This document shows positions 50,093-58,225 of a DNA stretch of 64,000 nt, piece by piece (the stretch's first letter is position 1; every line of letters begins with the position of its first letter). The notes beneath the pieces were generated by a model. It was not told where the DNA came from and made no database searches. It saw only the letters and a list, made by a program, of their open reading frames with translations. Made by a program: the position numbers and the translations under genes. Source of the stretch: Rhizobium sp. CIAT894 (lineage in GTDB: Bacteria; Pseudomonadota; Alphaproteobacteria; Rhizobiales; Rhizobiaceae). Location of the stretch: positions 747,001-811,000 of the forward strand of contig NZ_CP020947.1 of assembly GCF_000172795.2 (NCBI RefSeq), read 5' to 3'.

Positions 50093-50766
50093 CGCTTGGG
50101 ATCATCATCCAGGCGCGGATGGGATCGACGCGGCTACCGGGAAAAGTCCTTCGCGACATTGCTGGCAGGCCCCTGCTCGGGCATGTGCTTGGCAGGCTTC
50201 AGATGTTGACGCGGCCGGCCAAAATAGTCGTCGCGACATCGACGGCCGGCGAGAACGACATTATCGAAGCTTGGTGCCTCGAGCACGGCGTAAGCTGCTT
50301 TCGCGGCGACGAAGCCGATGTTCTCGATCGTTATTTCGAATGTGCAAGGTCGCTTGGGATGTCGGATATCGTGCGATTGACCGCCGATAATCCGTTCACT
50401 GATGTCGAGGAGCTGGAGAGGCTGATCGATCTGCACCAGAACCAGGGATTTGACTACACGCACGCGTTCGGCCAATTACCCATCGGCGTCGGCGCCGAGA
50501 TATTTACCTTCGAAGCCCTGGCGCGCAGTCATCGCGAGGGGAAGCTGCCGCACCATCGCGAACATGTGAACGAATACTTCACCGATCGGCCCGAGCTCTT
50601 CAAGATCGGTCAGCTCGATATTCCCTCGGCCAAAGTCTCCCCGAACCTGCGTCTGACGTTGGATACCGAGGAAGACTGGCGACGTGCCTGTGCGCTCGCC
50701 GCGCAGGCGGGTGGGACCTGGCTTGGGACAGAGGAAGCGATCAGACTATGTTCGTTTTCTGCATAG
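50089..50766 (+). CDS. SpsF-like cytidylyltransferase
   Basis: A protein of 225 residues with the COG1861/SpsF signature IIIQARMGSTRLPGKVLRDI, VATSTAGEND and RLTADNPFTD. SpsF is predicted to attach CMP to the nonulosonic acid, like NeuA. The start is GTG 50089, overlapping the NeuB stop (GTGA), with GGAG upstream. Its end overlaps the PseG-like gene by 19 bases. It forms the SpsE-SpsF-SpsG triad with its neighbours. Confidence 0.87.
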   Translation: MTLGIIIQARMGSTRLPGKVLRDIAGRPLLGHVLGRLQMLTRPAKIVVATSTAGENDIIEAWCLEHGVSCFRGDEADVLDRYFECARSLGMSDIVRLTADNPFTDVEELERLIDLHQNQGFDYTHAFGQLPIGVGAEIFTFEALARSHREGKLPHHREHVNEYFTDRPELFKIGQLDIPSAKVSPNLRLTLDTEEDWRRACALAAQAGGTWLGTEEAIRLCSFSA

Positions 50767-51713
50767 AGAGTTCACATGCCCGCGGTATGGGGCATTTGTT
50801 CCGGTCGCTAACGCTCGCCACCGAACTGCGTTCGCGCGGTCATTCGGTCCGTTTCCTGGCGAATGACCATCCGAATTCGCTGAGAATCGTTCGGGAGCGC
50901 GGCTTTGATGTCGCGCTTTACGATCTCGCCGCCGCCACGGGATGGGAGGAGGCTTTCGTTGACCCCGCCGGTCCGTCACCGATCTGGATCAACGACCGTC
51001 TGAACACGCGGCGATCTCATGGCGAAACGATCAAAGGTTTGGGCGCCAAGCTCGTCACCTTTGACGATCGCGGCGATGGCGCGGAACTCGCCGACGTCAA
51101 CATCTGCGCTCTCCTCTTCGAAAAGACGGAGGATCTGAGGGGCAAGGATGTAAAGCTGGGGGTGGAGTACATGATACTCAATCCTGAAATCGAGAGATAT
51201 CGCAGAGTCCGACAGGGTCTTGCATCGATCCTCATCACGCTCGGAGGCGCCGATACCTATGGCGTGACGGTCCGCGTCGCCAAATGGCTGAGCAGCAAGC
51301 CTTTCCCGGTCACCATCGTCACGGGCCCGAGCTTTCAGCACATGGCCGAGCTTGAAAAGGTCGTCTCGACCGCCCCGCCGGACCGGTTCAAACTGCTGAA
51401 CCAGGTGCCGTCGCTTGCGGCAGAGATGTATCGGCATGATCTGGCCATTACCGGTGGTGGCGTTACGCCCTTCGAAGCCTGTGCGGCCGGCCTGCCCTGC
51501 GTGGTGATCGCCAACGAACCTTTTGAAATCCCTGTGGGCCGGGCTCTTGAACAATTGGGGGCAGCGTTCTTCGCCGGACATCACTCGGAATTCGATCTCG
51601 GCATCCTGGAAAAGGCTATTCCCATCAGACGCATGAGCGAGACGGCCATGACCAAGGTCGACCTTGGCGGGGTCGGCCGCGTCGCCGATTTGCTGGAAAG
51701 TTTGGCTGCATGA
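50748..51713 (+). CDS. PseG/SpsG-like nucleotide-sugar hydrolase
   Basis: A GT-B fold protein of 321 residues with the PseG loop RGMGHLFRSLTLA (G-x-GH-x2-R) and GGGVTPFEACAAGLPCVV near the C terminus. PseG removes UDP from the sugar before the NeuB step in pseudaminic acid synthesis; SpsG is its Bacillus homologue. Here it would release the sugar for the NeuB-like enzyme. The family also contains true transferases. It overlaps spsF-like and wbqC genes. Confidence 0.85.
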   Translation: MFVFCIESSHARGMGHLFRSLTLATELRSRGHSVRFLANDHPNSLRIVRERGFDVALYDLAAATGWEEAFVDPAGPSPIWINDRLNTRRSHGETIKGLGAKLVTFDDRGDGAELADVNICALLFEKTEDLRGKDVKLGVEYMILNPEIERYRRVRQGLASILITLGGADTYGVTVRVAKWLSSKPFPVTIVTGPSFQHMAELEKVVSTAPPDRFKLLNQVPSLAAEMYRHDLAITGGGVTPFEACAAGLPCVVIANEPFEIPVGRALEQLGAAFFAGHHSEFDLGILEKAIPIRRMSETAMTKVDLGGVGRVADLLESLAA

Positions 51714-52411
51714 CCATGACAGCGGTTATTCATCAGCCGGACTTCGCATCATATCTCGGCTTTTTCCAGCGTTTCCTGAACGCCGACCTCTACATCGTTC
51801 TGGATCACGTTCAGTTCGTCCATGGCACGAGCAAAAGCTGGACGCACCGCGATAAGATAAAGACGGCGCAAGGCGACCGCTGGCTCACCGTCGGAATCAG
51901 AAAGCCAAGCTTCGGCACACTGATCAATGCGGTGGAGCTGGCACCGGGCACCGGATGGATAGACCAGAACCTTTCGCTGCTTCGTGAAAACTATCGCAAG
52001 TCCGCCGGCTGGAGCGAAGTCTTTCCCCGCATCGAAGCCCTCTACGGCAAGCGGTTCGACCTCTTGGCTGATTTCAATATGCATTTCCTGGACGGTATTC
52101 TGGATATGCTTGAAATCACCATGCCGACGGTGCGATCAAGCACTCTAAGCCCAGTGGGTCATAGGAATGAGTTGCTTGTCGAACTGCTGCGCAAGGTCGG
52201 AGCAACACGTTATCTCTCGGGTCTCGGGGCGCGCGGCTATATGCAGCCGGAACTGTTCGAGGCAGCCGGAATCGAAATCGAATGGCAGCATTTCGTCCAT
52301 CCGGTTTATCCACAGCCCTTCGGCGATTTCATTCCCTATCTCAGTATTCTCGACACACTGCTGAATTGTGGTATTGCAGGCACGCGTGACCTGCTCTGGA
52401 GTTGCAAATGA
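51710..52411 (+). CDS. WbqC-like family protein
   Basis: A protein of 233 residues with the WbqC pattern VIHQPDFASYLGFFQRFLNAD, SWTHRDKIKTAQG, FGDFIPYLSILDTLLNCG. WbqC-like proteins occur in polysaccharide loci next to sugar deacetylases and N-acyl transferases, but their chemistry is not known to me. ATGA overlaps with both the PseG-like gene and the PIG-L gene tie it to the same pathway. It has no membrane segment or known catalytic motif. Confidence 0.85.
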   Translation: MTMTAVIHQPDFASYLGFFQRFLNADLYIVLDHVQFVHGTSKSWTHRDKIKTAQGDRWLTVGIRKPSFGTLINAVELAPGTGWIDQNLSLLRENYRKSAGWSEVFPRIEALYGKRFDLLADFNMHFLDGILDMLEITMPTVRSSTLSPVGHRNELLVELLRKVGATRYLSGLGARGYMQPELFEAAGIEIEWQHFVHPVYPQPFGDFIPYLSILDTLLNCGIAGTRDLLWSCK

Positions 52412-53040
52412 ATATTCTCGCGATCGGTGCCCATTTTGACGACGTTGAGCTCGGCTGCGGTGGCGCCCTGGCGCGCCATACAGCAAACGGCGACACGGTT
52501 TACGTCTATGTCGCGACCGTATCCGGCTTTTCCAACCAATATGACCAGTCGGTCCGCAGCAGCCAGGTCGCCAGAGCGGAGGCGGATGCCGCGATGGAAA
52601 TCCTCGGCGTCCAAAAGATGTTTTGCGGCGAGTTCAAGACGCTCCAGATCGAATTCGTCGATCCTCTGAATATCGAGATTCTCAAGCTGGTGCAGGATCT
52701 GAAGATCGATATGGTTTATACCCACTGGGTTGGCGACATCCACCATGACCACCTGGCTCTGTCGCGCGCATCACTGCACAGCTGCCGTCATGTGCCGCGC
52801 CTTCTGATGTACCGCAGCAACTGGTATCATTCGACGGTCGATTTCCGGGGAAATTTCTACGTCGACATCACCGCCCATTGGGACCAGAAGGAAAAGGCGA
52901 TCCTCGCCCATGAATCCGAGATGGAGCGCACCGGCCGCAAATGGGTGAGCTTCTTCCGCAATGAAGCCGAGAACGCCGGCCAGCGGATCGGTGTAAAATA
53001 CGCCGAAGTCTTCGAGGTGGTGAAGTGGCTGCAGCCTTGA
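52408..53040 (+). CDS. PIG-L/LmbE-family N-deacetylase
   Basis: A protein of 210 residues with the zinc site AHFDDVELGCGG (a variant of AHPDD) and HHDHLALSRAS. PIG-L enzymes remove N-acetyl groups from GlcNAc-type sugars or their derivatives. TGGAG is placed six bases before ATG 52408. It overlaps wbqC by ATGA and the next gene by 16 bases. The Phe for Pro in AHPDD is a conservative oddity; activity is expected. It may deacetylate a sugar in the nonulosonic acid route. Confidence 0.9.
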   Translation: MNILAIGAHFDDVELGCGGALARHTANGDTVYVYVATVSGFSNQYDQSVRSSQVARAEADAAMEILGVQKMFCGEFKTLQIEFVDPLNIEILKLVQDLKIDMVYTHWVGDIHHDHLALSRASLHSCRHVPRLLMYRSNWYHSTVDFRGNFYVDITAHWDQKEKAILAHESEMERTGRKWVSFFRNEAENAGQRIGVKYAEVFEVVKWLQP

Positions 53041-53891
53041 GAAAGATTTTGACCTTTGGCTCCATGCTGCTCCCCTATGGTGTGCATGAGCTGAACCGCA
53101 GGCTAAAAAATCGTCACAAGTTATCTGCTGATGTCGCGAGATCGTTGGCGGAAAATAGACAGCTTGCTGGTCTGCACGCGGGGCAGCGCTGTTTTATTTT
53201 AGGCAATGGCCCGAGCGTCAAGGGCTTGGATCTGTCGCGACTTCAAGGTCAGACCGTCATAACTGTTTCCAACGGCTATCTGCACTCCGATTTTGACAAG
53301 TTCCAGTCGCGTTATCATTGTGTTCCGCAAATTACCTACGGATTGATGACATCGGAGGACGTGGTCCGCTGGTTCGACGAGATGCACTCGCATCTGGGAG
53401 GAGCGGAACTGTTCCTCAGTTCCACGGAAGCGGAGCTCGTTCGGAAGCACAATCTGTTTCCAGGGCGACCGGTTCGGTATCTCATGCTGGGCGAAAGCTT
53501 CGATGAAAGACCATCAGTGGAAATCGTTGATATCTCTCGACCGGTGCCGCGTGTCGATTCAGTGCCGGTGATGGCCTTGATGATAGCGATGTATCTTGGT
53601 TTCAAAGAGATCATCCTGCTTGGCGTCGACCATGATCGTTTCCTGTCAACAACCTACGAATACGCGTTCGAACTCAAGGTGCAGAAGGGAAAAGATATCA
53701 CCGTAAATGCGGACGGCACTCCGAGAACGACCCGTCACGACGACTTTCAGCAGGCGGCGCGGCTGTGGCGGCAGTATCGAGCCATCGCAAATATTGCGAA
53801 CGCGAATGGCATCCGCGTCGTCAATTCCACACCCGGCGGAGCACTGGACGAATTTGAGCGACAGCCGTTCGAAGCCTGGTTCGAGAAATGA
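53025..53891 (+). CDS. DUF115/GT42-like putative nonulosonic-acid transferase
   Basis: A protein of 288 residues. Its core CFILGNGPSVKGLDLSRL (about residues 56-73) matches the start of the DUF115 (Maf/MptE-like) and CST-I sialyltransferase folds, and LGVDHDRF and RQYRAIANIAN resemble their later parts. Both groups transfer sialic-like sugars. Beside NeuB/SpsF/SpsG, a role as the transferase of the new sugar is attractive but inferred. Start GTG 53025 has GAGG upstream; TTG 53037 and ATG 53064 are possible. It overlaps the PIG-L gene. Confidence 0.78.
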   Translation: MAAALRKILTFGSMLLPYGVHELNRRLKNRHKLSADVARSLAENRQLAGLHAGQRCFILGNGPSVKGLDLSRLQGQTVITVSNGYLHSDFDKFQSRYHCVPQITYGLMTSEDVVRWFDEMHSHLGGAELFLSSTEAELVRKHNLFPGRPVRYLMLGESFDERPSVEIVDISRPVPRVDSVPVMALMIAMYLGFKEIILLGVDHDRFLSTTYEYAFELKVQKGKDITVNADGTPRTTRHDDFQQAARLWRQYRAIANIANANGIRVVNSTPGGALDEFERQPFEAWFEK

Positions 53892-54802
53892 GGCACATTG
53901 GATTTTCGCTCCCGGGTTTTCACTGTTTGCTTGAGGTGACGCGGGATTCGCCGCGGGCTCGTGAACAGGACGTCTGGAGCGAGTTTCGGCGTCACAACAT
54001 CTTCTTCGACGGCCCCTACAAAGATTGGCATTCGGCCAAGGCTGCTTCGGACGGATATGATGCGCCGGCTATTCTTGCCAAGGTCCTTGACGCGACACGC
54101 GCAGTTGTTCAGGGCCGTGCGGCCTACGAGCGAGACACCGTCGTCTTCACGGAAAGAAGCTACTCGCACCCTCTGCTCGCCTGGCTTCTCTATGTCGCGT
54201 CCCGATCCGACCTTCGTTTGAGGGTGGTCGATATTGGGGGCGCTTTGGGAAGTTCCTATTTCCAACACCGTTCGGCCCTGACGCATCTTGCGGAACTGAA
54301 TTGGTGCATTGTCGAGCAGCTTCATTTTGTGAGCGCCGGCCGAGTCGAATTCGAAGATGCGGGATTGAGCTTTTCCGATAACCTGGATGAGGCAATAGAT
54401 CGCGTGAGGCCCAACGTCGTTCTGCTCTCTGGTGTTCTTCAATATCTTGAATACCCTGATGAATATCTCGAGGATCTTCTGTCGAGAGGCGTCAAGTTCA
54501 TAATTGTCGACAGGACGGCGGCGCAGTTCGATGTCGCAGCCGCATCCTTTGTGCAGCATGTGCCGGCGTGGATCTATAGTGCGAGCTATCCGATATGGTT
54601 CTTGAACGCGCATGAAATGCAGGCCAGCTTTGCCATGCATGATTATGAGGTTGTGGATCGTTTCCAGCCAGCCGGAACATTTGGCTTAGTGACGCCGCCG
54701 CCCTTGCAAGAATTGAAGCGGTGGGGCATTGGCGTTACACGAGCGCCTCAGCAGCACGAATGGCCGTATGTTGGCTGGTTTCTCGAGAAGCTGGAAAGCT
54801 AG
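53888..54802 (+). CDS. TIGR04325-like putative methyltransferase
   Basis: A protein of 304 residues with a SAM-type motif VVDIGGALGSSYFQHRSAL and VVLLSGVLQYLEYPDEYLEDL. This matches the TIGR04325 group found in many surface-polysaccharide clusters, predicted to methylate sugars. Biochemistry is not established. The ATGA overlap with the DUF115-like gene suggests they act together, perhaps adding a methyl cap. Confidence 0.82.
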   Translation: MRHIGFSLPGFHCLLEVTRDSPRAREQDVWSEFRRHNIFFDGPYKDWHSAKAASDGYDAPAILAKVLDATRAVVQGRAAYERDTVVFTERSYSHPLLAWLLYVASRSDLRLRVVDIGGALGSSYFQHRSALTHLAELNWCIVEQLHFVSAGRVEFEDAGLSFSDNLDEAIDRVRPNVVLLSGVLQYLEYPDEYLEDLLSRGVKFIIVDRTAAQFDVAAASFVQHVPAWIYSASYPIWFLNAHEMQASFAMHDYEVVDRFQPAGTFGLVTPPPLQELKRWGIGVTRAPQQHEWPYVGWFLEKLES

Positions 54803-54805
54803 CGA

Positions 54806-56299
54806 ATGCGCGTGAATGTCATTATTCCTGTCTTCAATCGCCTGGAGCACACCCGAAAGGTGTTGGAAGCTCTGAGGAGCCAGACCGTCTTTGATGCGTT
54901 GAGGATTGTCGTCGTCAACGATGGTTCGACCGATGGAACCGCAGCATACCTGCAATCGCAGAGTGATGTGATTGAAATCCAGGGCGACGGCAATCTCTGG
55001 TGGGGTGGTGCCATCGACGAGGGGCTGAAACACGTCCTTTCCTCCTGCCAGTCGGACGACTATGTGCTGTTCCTCAACAATGATACCTGGTTCGACGACA
55101 ATTTCGTTGAGACCCTGGTGCAGGTCTCCAAAGAAAACGGCGGAGCCGCGGTCGGAAGCGTCATCCACGAAGAGGGTCGCGATCCACCGCTCGTCAGCAT
55201 TGGGCCCAAGGTCAACCTCAATAGGCTTGCCATCTGGGATTTACTCTCGGAACTGAGCGAAAAGGAAAAGCGGTCGCCCGCCAGCCAGTATCGTGTGGAT
55301 GCGTTGAGTGGTCGAGGAACGCTGTATCCGGCACACCTGTTCCGGAAATATGGCAGTATGCGCCCGCGCCTTCTGCCGCACTATATGGCTGATTACGAGG
55401 TAGCCATGCGCTTTTCGCGTGCGGGAGTGCCCTTGGTGGTCAGCAGCAAGGCAATTATTTACTCGCCCCCCGTATATGGCAATGACACCTCCAGATTGTC
55501 TTGGCGAAAGCGATTGTTCGGCAAGCGTTCGTCTCACAACCTGTTCCAGCGTCTGATTTTTTACTCGCTTACGGGTTCGCCGGTGCAACGCGTGACTGCG
55601 CCGATCCGCATGGCGTATTTCATGGGCAGCCGCGGGATTTTGGGGACACTGAATGCAAGACTAAAGAATTTTGCGGTGTCTTTTGTCAAAGCGCGGCAAC
55701 TGAGCAAAGTGAAGCGTCAGGGCGTGAGCGTCGGTCGCGGCGTTGTTTTCTATGGCACGCCTCTGTTGCAAAGGCACGCGGAGAGCGAGATTCGCTTGGG
55801 CGATCGTGTCGTGCTGTGTTCCGATTCGCGTTATACTGCGCTCGCGCTGAACCATCCGGTGAAGCTAGCTACGATTCGCGCGGGATCGAGCATCACTATC
55901 GGCGCTGATAGCGGCATTAGTGGTGCAACCATTGTCTCGGCCGTCCAGATTTCGATCGGCTCAGAGGTCCTGATGGGTGCCAACGTTGCGATATTCGACA
56001 CCGATTTTCATCCGGTACGGCCCGAAGGCCGCCGTCATTCGGACGTAGACGCCGACATAAAGACCGCACCGGTCCATATCGGGGACAATGTTTTCATTGG
56101 CACTAACGCCGTGGTCCTGCGTGGCACGGAGATAGGACGTGACAGTGTTGTCGCGGCAGGTTCAATCGTGCGAGGAAAATTTCCTGCGGGCGCCATAATT
56201 GCCGGAAATCCGGCGAAAGTCGTTGGTAGCGCCTATGGACAAACCCAGGAACTTCCTGCCCCTCTGACAGACGATAGACATGAAGATAGCGATATTTGA
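54806..56299 (+). CDS. Fused family 2 glycosyltransferase and hexapeptide acyltransferase
   Basis: A protein of 497 residues. Residues 1 to about 280 form a GT-A glycosyltransferase (NVIIPVFNRLEHTRKVLEAL, VVNDGSTDGT, LFLNNDTWFD with the metal-binding NND). After a linker, residues 310-475 form a left-handed beta-helix acyltransferase with hexapeptide repeats (SITIGADSGISG, VLMGANVAIFDTDFHPV, IGDNVFIGTNAVVL, IIAGNPAKVVG). The fusion could couple sugar transfer with O- or N-acetylation, and may supply the FdtC/QdtC acyltransferase absent elsewhere. It overlaps the next gene by 20 bases. Confidence 0.9.
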   Translation: MRVNVIIPVFNRLEHTRKVLEALRSQTVFDALRIVVVNDGSTDGTAAYLQSQSDVIEIQGDGNLWWGGAIDEGLKHVLSSCQSDDYVLFLNNDTWFDDNFVETLVQVSKENGGAAVGSVIHEEGRDPPLVSIGPKVNLNRLAIWDLLSELSEKEKRSPASQYRVDALSGRGTLYPAHLFRKYGSMRPRLLPHYMADYEVAMRFSRAGVPLVVSSKAIIYSPPVYGNDTSRLSWRKRLFGKRSSHNLFQRLIFYSLTGSPVQRVTAPIRMAYFMGSRGILGTLNARLKNFAVSFVKARQLSKVKRQGVSVGRGVVFYGTPLLQRHAESEIRLGDRVVLCSDSRYTALALNHPVKLATIRAGSSITIGADSGISGATIVSAVQISIGSEVLMGANVAIFDTDFHPVRPEGRRHSDVDADIKTAPVHIGDNVFIGTNAVVLRGTEIGRDSVVAAGSIVRGKFPAGAIIAGNPAKVVGSAYGQTQELPAPLTDDRHEDSDI

Positions 56300-57413
56300 T
56301 ACCTATTACGCGCGTTTCCTAAGTCGGTTTTATGCTGCGCGGCGACGGCTCTCGAAGTCCGGTTCAAGCGAGCAGACAGACGCGCTGTTGGCTGCCGGCT
56401 TCGGAACCTCCGATTTCTATTCGCGCCACCTGAAGGAACTGGGGTGCGACGTCATCGATATTATCGGCAATTGTGTTCCACTTCAGTCGGCTTGGGCGCG
56501 AGAAAACAACGAACCCTTCAGTCCGTGGGCGATGAAGCTGCCGCATCGGTTTTTTAGGTTGCCTTATATCGGCGCACGTCTAGCCGCGCTGCCGGGTTTG
56601 CTTGAGGTCGCGATGGCGCGCGTTAGAGCCTTCAAGCCGGATGTGCTCTATTGTCAGGATCTCAGCTTCTTTCCGCCTCATGCCCTGGCAGAGTTGAAAA
56701 AAACTGTGCCATTAATCGTGGGTCAGATCGCTTGTCCGTTGCCCCCGGATGGTTTCTTGCGTCCGTATGATTTGATTTTGACATCCTTTCCCCACTTCGT
56801 ACCCCGCTTTCACGAGATGGGCATAAAATCCGAATACTTCCGGATCGGCTTCGACACACGGGTTCTCGATATCATTGGCGACGTGCCACGCGATGTGCCG
56901 GTGAGTTTCGTTGGCGGCATAAGTCGTCACCATGGCAAGGCGATCCCGTTGCTCGAACATTTGGCCAATACCACCCCGATACAGTTTTTCGGTTATGGTT
57001 CCAGGACGCTGCCGCGCTCTTCGCCTATCCGCAAGCGCCACAATGGCGAGGTCTGGGGCTCCGACATGTACCGCGCTCTGGCTCGCAGCCGGATCACCGT
57101 CAACCGGCATATCAATGTCGCCGAAAACAATGCCAACAATATGCGACTCTATGAGGCGACCGGCGTCGGATCGCTGCTTATAACCGACAGGAAAGACAAC
57201 CTCGGGGAGATTTTTGACGTCGGTAAAGAGGTGGTTGCCTATTCCAGTCCCGAGGAAGCGGCAGAACTCGTCCGCTACTATATAGATCATCCCGACGAGG
57301 CCGATGCCATTGCAAAGGCCGGTCAGGCAAGGACGCTGAAGGACCACACCTACAAGGCGAGGATGGAAGAACTGATGCCGATCCTCAAGCAATATCTGGA
57401 GGCACAGGGCTGA
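56280..57413 (+). CDS. Glycosyltransferase, CgeB/GT1-like
   Basis: A GT-B protein of 377 residues. The N-terminal half has YCQDLSFFPPHALAELKK and LTSFPHFVPRFHEMGIKSEYFRIGFD; the C-terminal half VNRHINVAENNANNMRLYEATGVGSLLITDRKDNLGEIF matches the Glyco_trans_1_2/CgeB family, where the EATG/GxxLLT segment binds the nucleotide. It most likely adds one residue of the repeat unit. The start overlaps the preceding fusion gene and its stop shares one base with the methyltransferase start. Confidence 0.87.
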   Translation: MKIAIFDTYYARFLSRFYAARRRLSKSGSSEQTDALLAAGFGTSDFYSRHLKELGCDVIDIIGNCVPLQSAWARENNEPFSPWAMKLPHRFFRLPYIGARLAALPGLLEVAMARVRAFKPDVLYCQDLSFFPPHALAELKKTVPLIVGQIACPLPPDGFLRPYDLILTSFPHFVPRFHEMGIKSEYFRIGFDTRVLDIIGDVPRDVPVSFVGGISRHHGKAIPLLEHLANTTPIQFFGYGSRTLPRSSPIRKRHNGEVWGSDMYRALARSRITVNRHINVAENNANNMRLYEATGVGSLLITDRKDNLGEIFDVGKEVVAYSSPEEAAELVRYYIDHPDEADAIAKAGQARTLKDHTYKARMEELMPILKQYLEAQG

Positions 57414-58225
57414 TGTCGTTTCTGCGCGCGAGCCTCAATCGCTTTCCAGGAGTGAAAAGCCAGTTGAAGCGGTTGCGGGAGCGGCTGCTGCCGGCGACAT
57501 CGGTCTCATCACGCTATGTCGAAATAGATGCGGCTCTTCGGGACAGCGAAAGTTCGCGCCTTGCCGCATCCTGGAAAACGAGCGATCTACCTGCACGTCA
57601 GAGGGCCCTCGTCGAGCGCCAGCTGAAGGAATACCGCAGCGGCGTCCCGATGGATGTATTCGATGTTTTCACCGCCGCCTTGCGCAGGATAGACAATATG
57701 CCGGCGAACGGCTCGCTGCTCGAAATCGGCTGTTCCAGCGGATATTATTCCGAAGTGCTTGATGTGAATAGCTTGCCGCTGCGTTATCGCGGCTGCGATT
57801 ATTCAGATGCCTTCATTGATATGGCGCGCAGCATCTATCCGGGATTGTCGTTCGACGTGGAGGATGCGACTCGGCTCAGCTATCAGGATGATGCTTTTGA
57901 TGTCGTGGTCTCGGGATGCTGCCTGCTGCATATTCCCGATTATGAAGCGGCGATCGCCGAGAGCGCCCGTGTCGCCAGGGACCACGTCATTTTTCACCGC
58001 ACTCCGGTTGTTTATGGCGAGCCGACGAAGTACTTCCGCAAGCAGGCTTACGGCGTCGAGACCATAGAGATCCATTTTTCCGAGCCCCAGCTGTTGGAGA
58101 CGTTTCGTGTTCACGGCCTGGAGGTCCTCGCGACCTTCACGCTGAGCGAGAACGTGGACCCACACGACAGTCACAAGGGCAATGCAATGCGCACCTATTT
58201 GTGCAGGAAACAAACCCAGTCATGA
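57413..58225 (+). CDS. Class I SAM-dependent methyltransferase
   Basis: A protein of 270 residues with SAM motif I LLEIGCSSGYYSEVL and motif DAFDVVVSGCCLLHIPDYEAAI typical of Methyltransf_11 enzymes. It probably O- or N-methylates a sugar of the polysaccharide; rhizobial O-antigens often carry methylated 6-deoxy sugars. The first 100 residues are an unassigned, basic helical region. It is joined by one-base and ATGA overlaps to its neighbours. Confidence 0.88.
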   Translation: MSFLRASLNRFPGVKSQLKRLRERLLPATSVSSRYVEIDAALRDSESSRLAASWKTSDLPARQRALVERQLKEYRSGVPMDVFDVFTAALRRIDNMPANGSLLEIGCSSGYYSEVLDVNSLPLRYRGCDYSDAFIDMARSIYPGLSFDVEDATRLSYQDDAFDVVVSGCCLLHIPDYEAAIAESARVARDHVIFHRTPVVYGEPTKYFRKQAYGVETIEIHFSEPQLLETFRVHGLEVLATFTLSENVDPHDSHKGNAMRTYLCRKQTQS

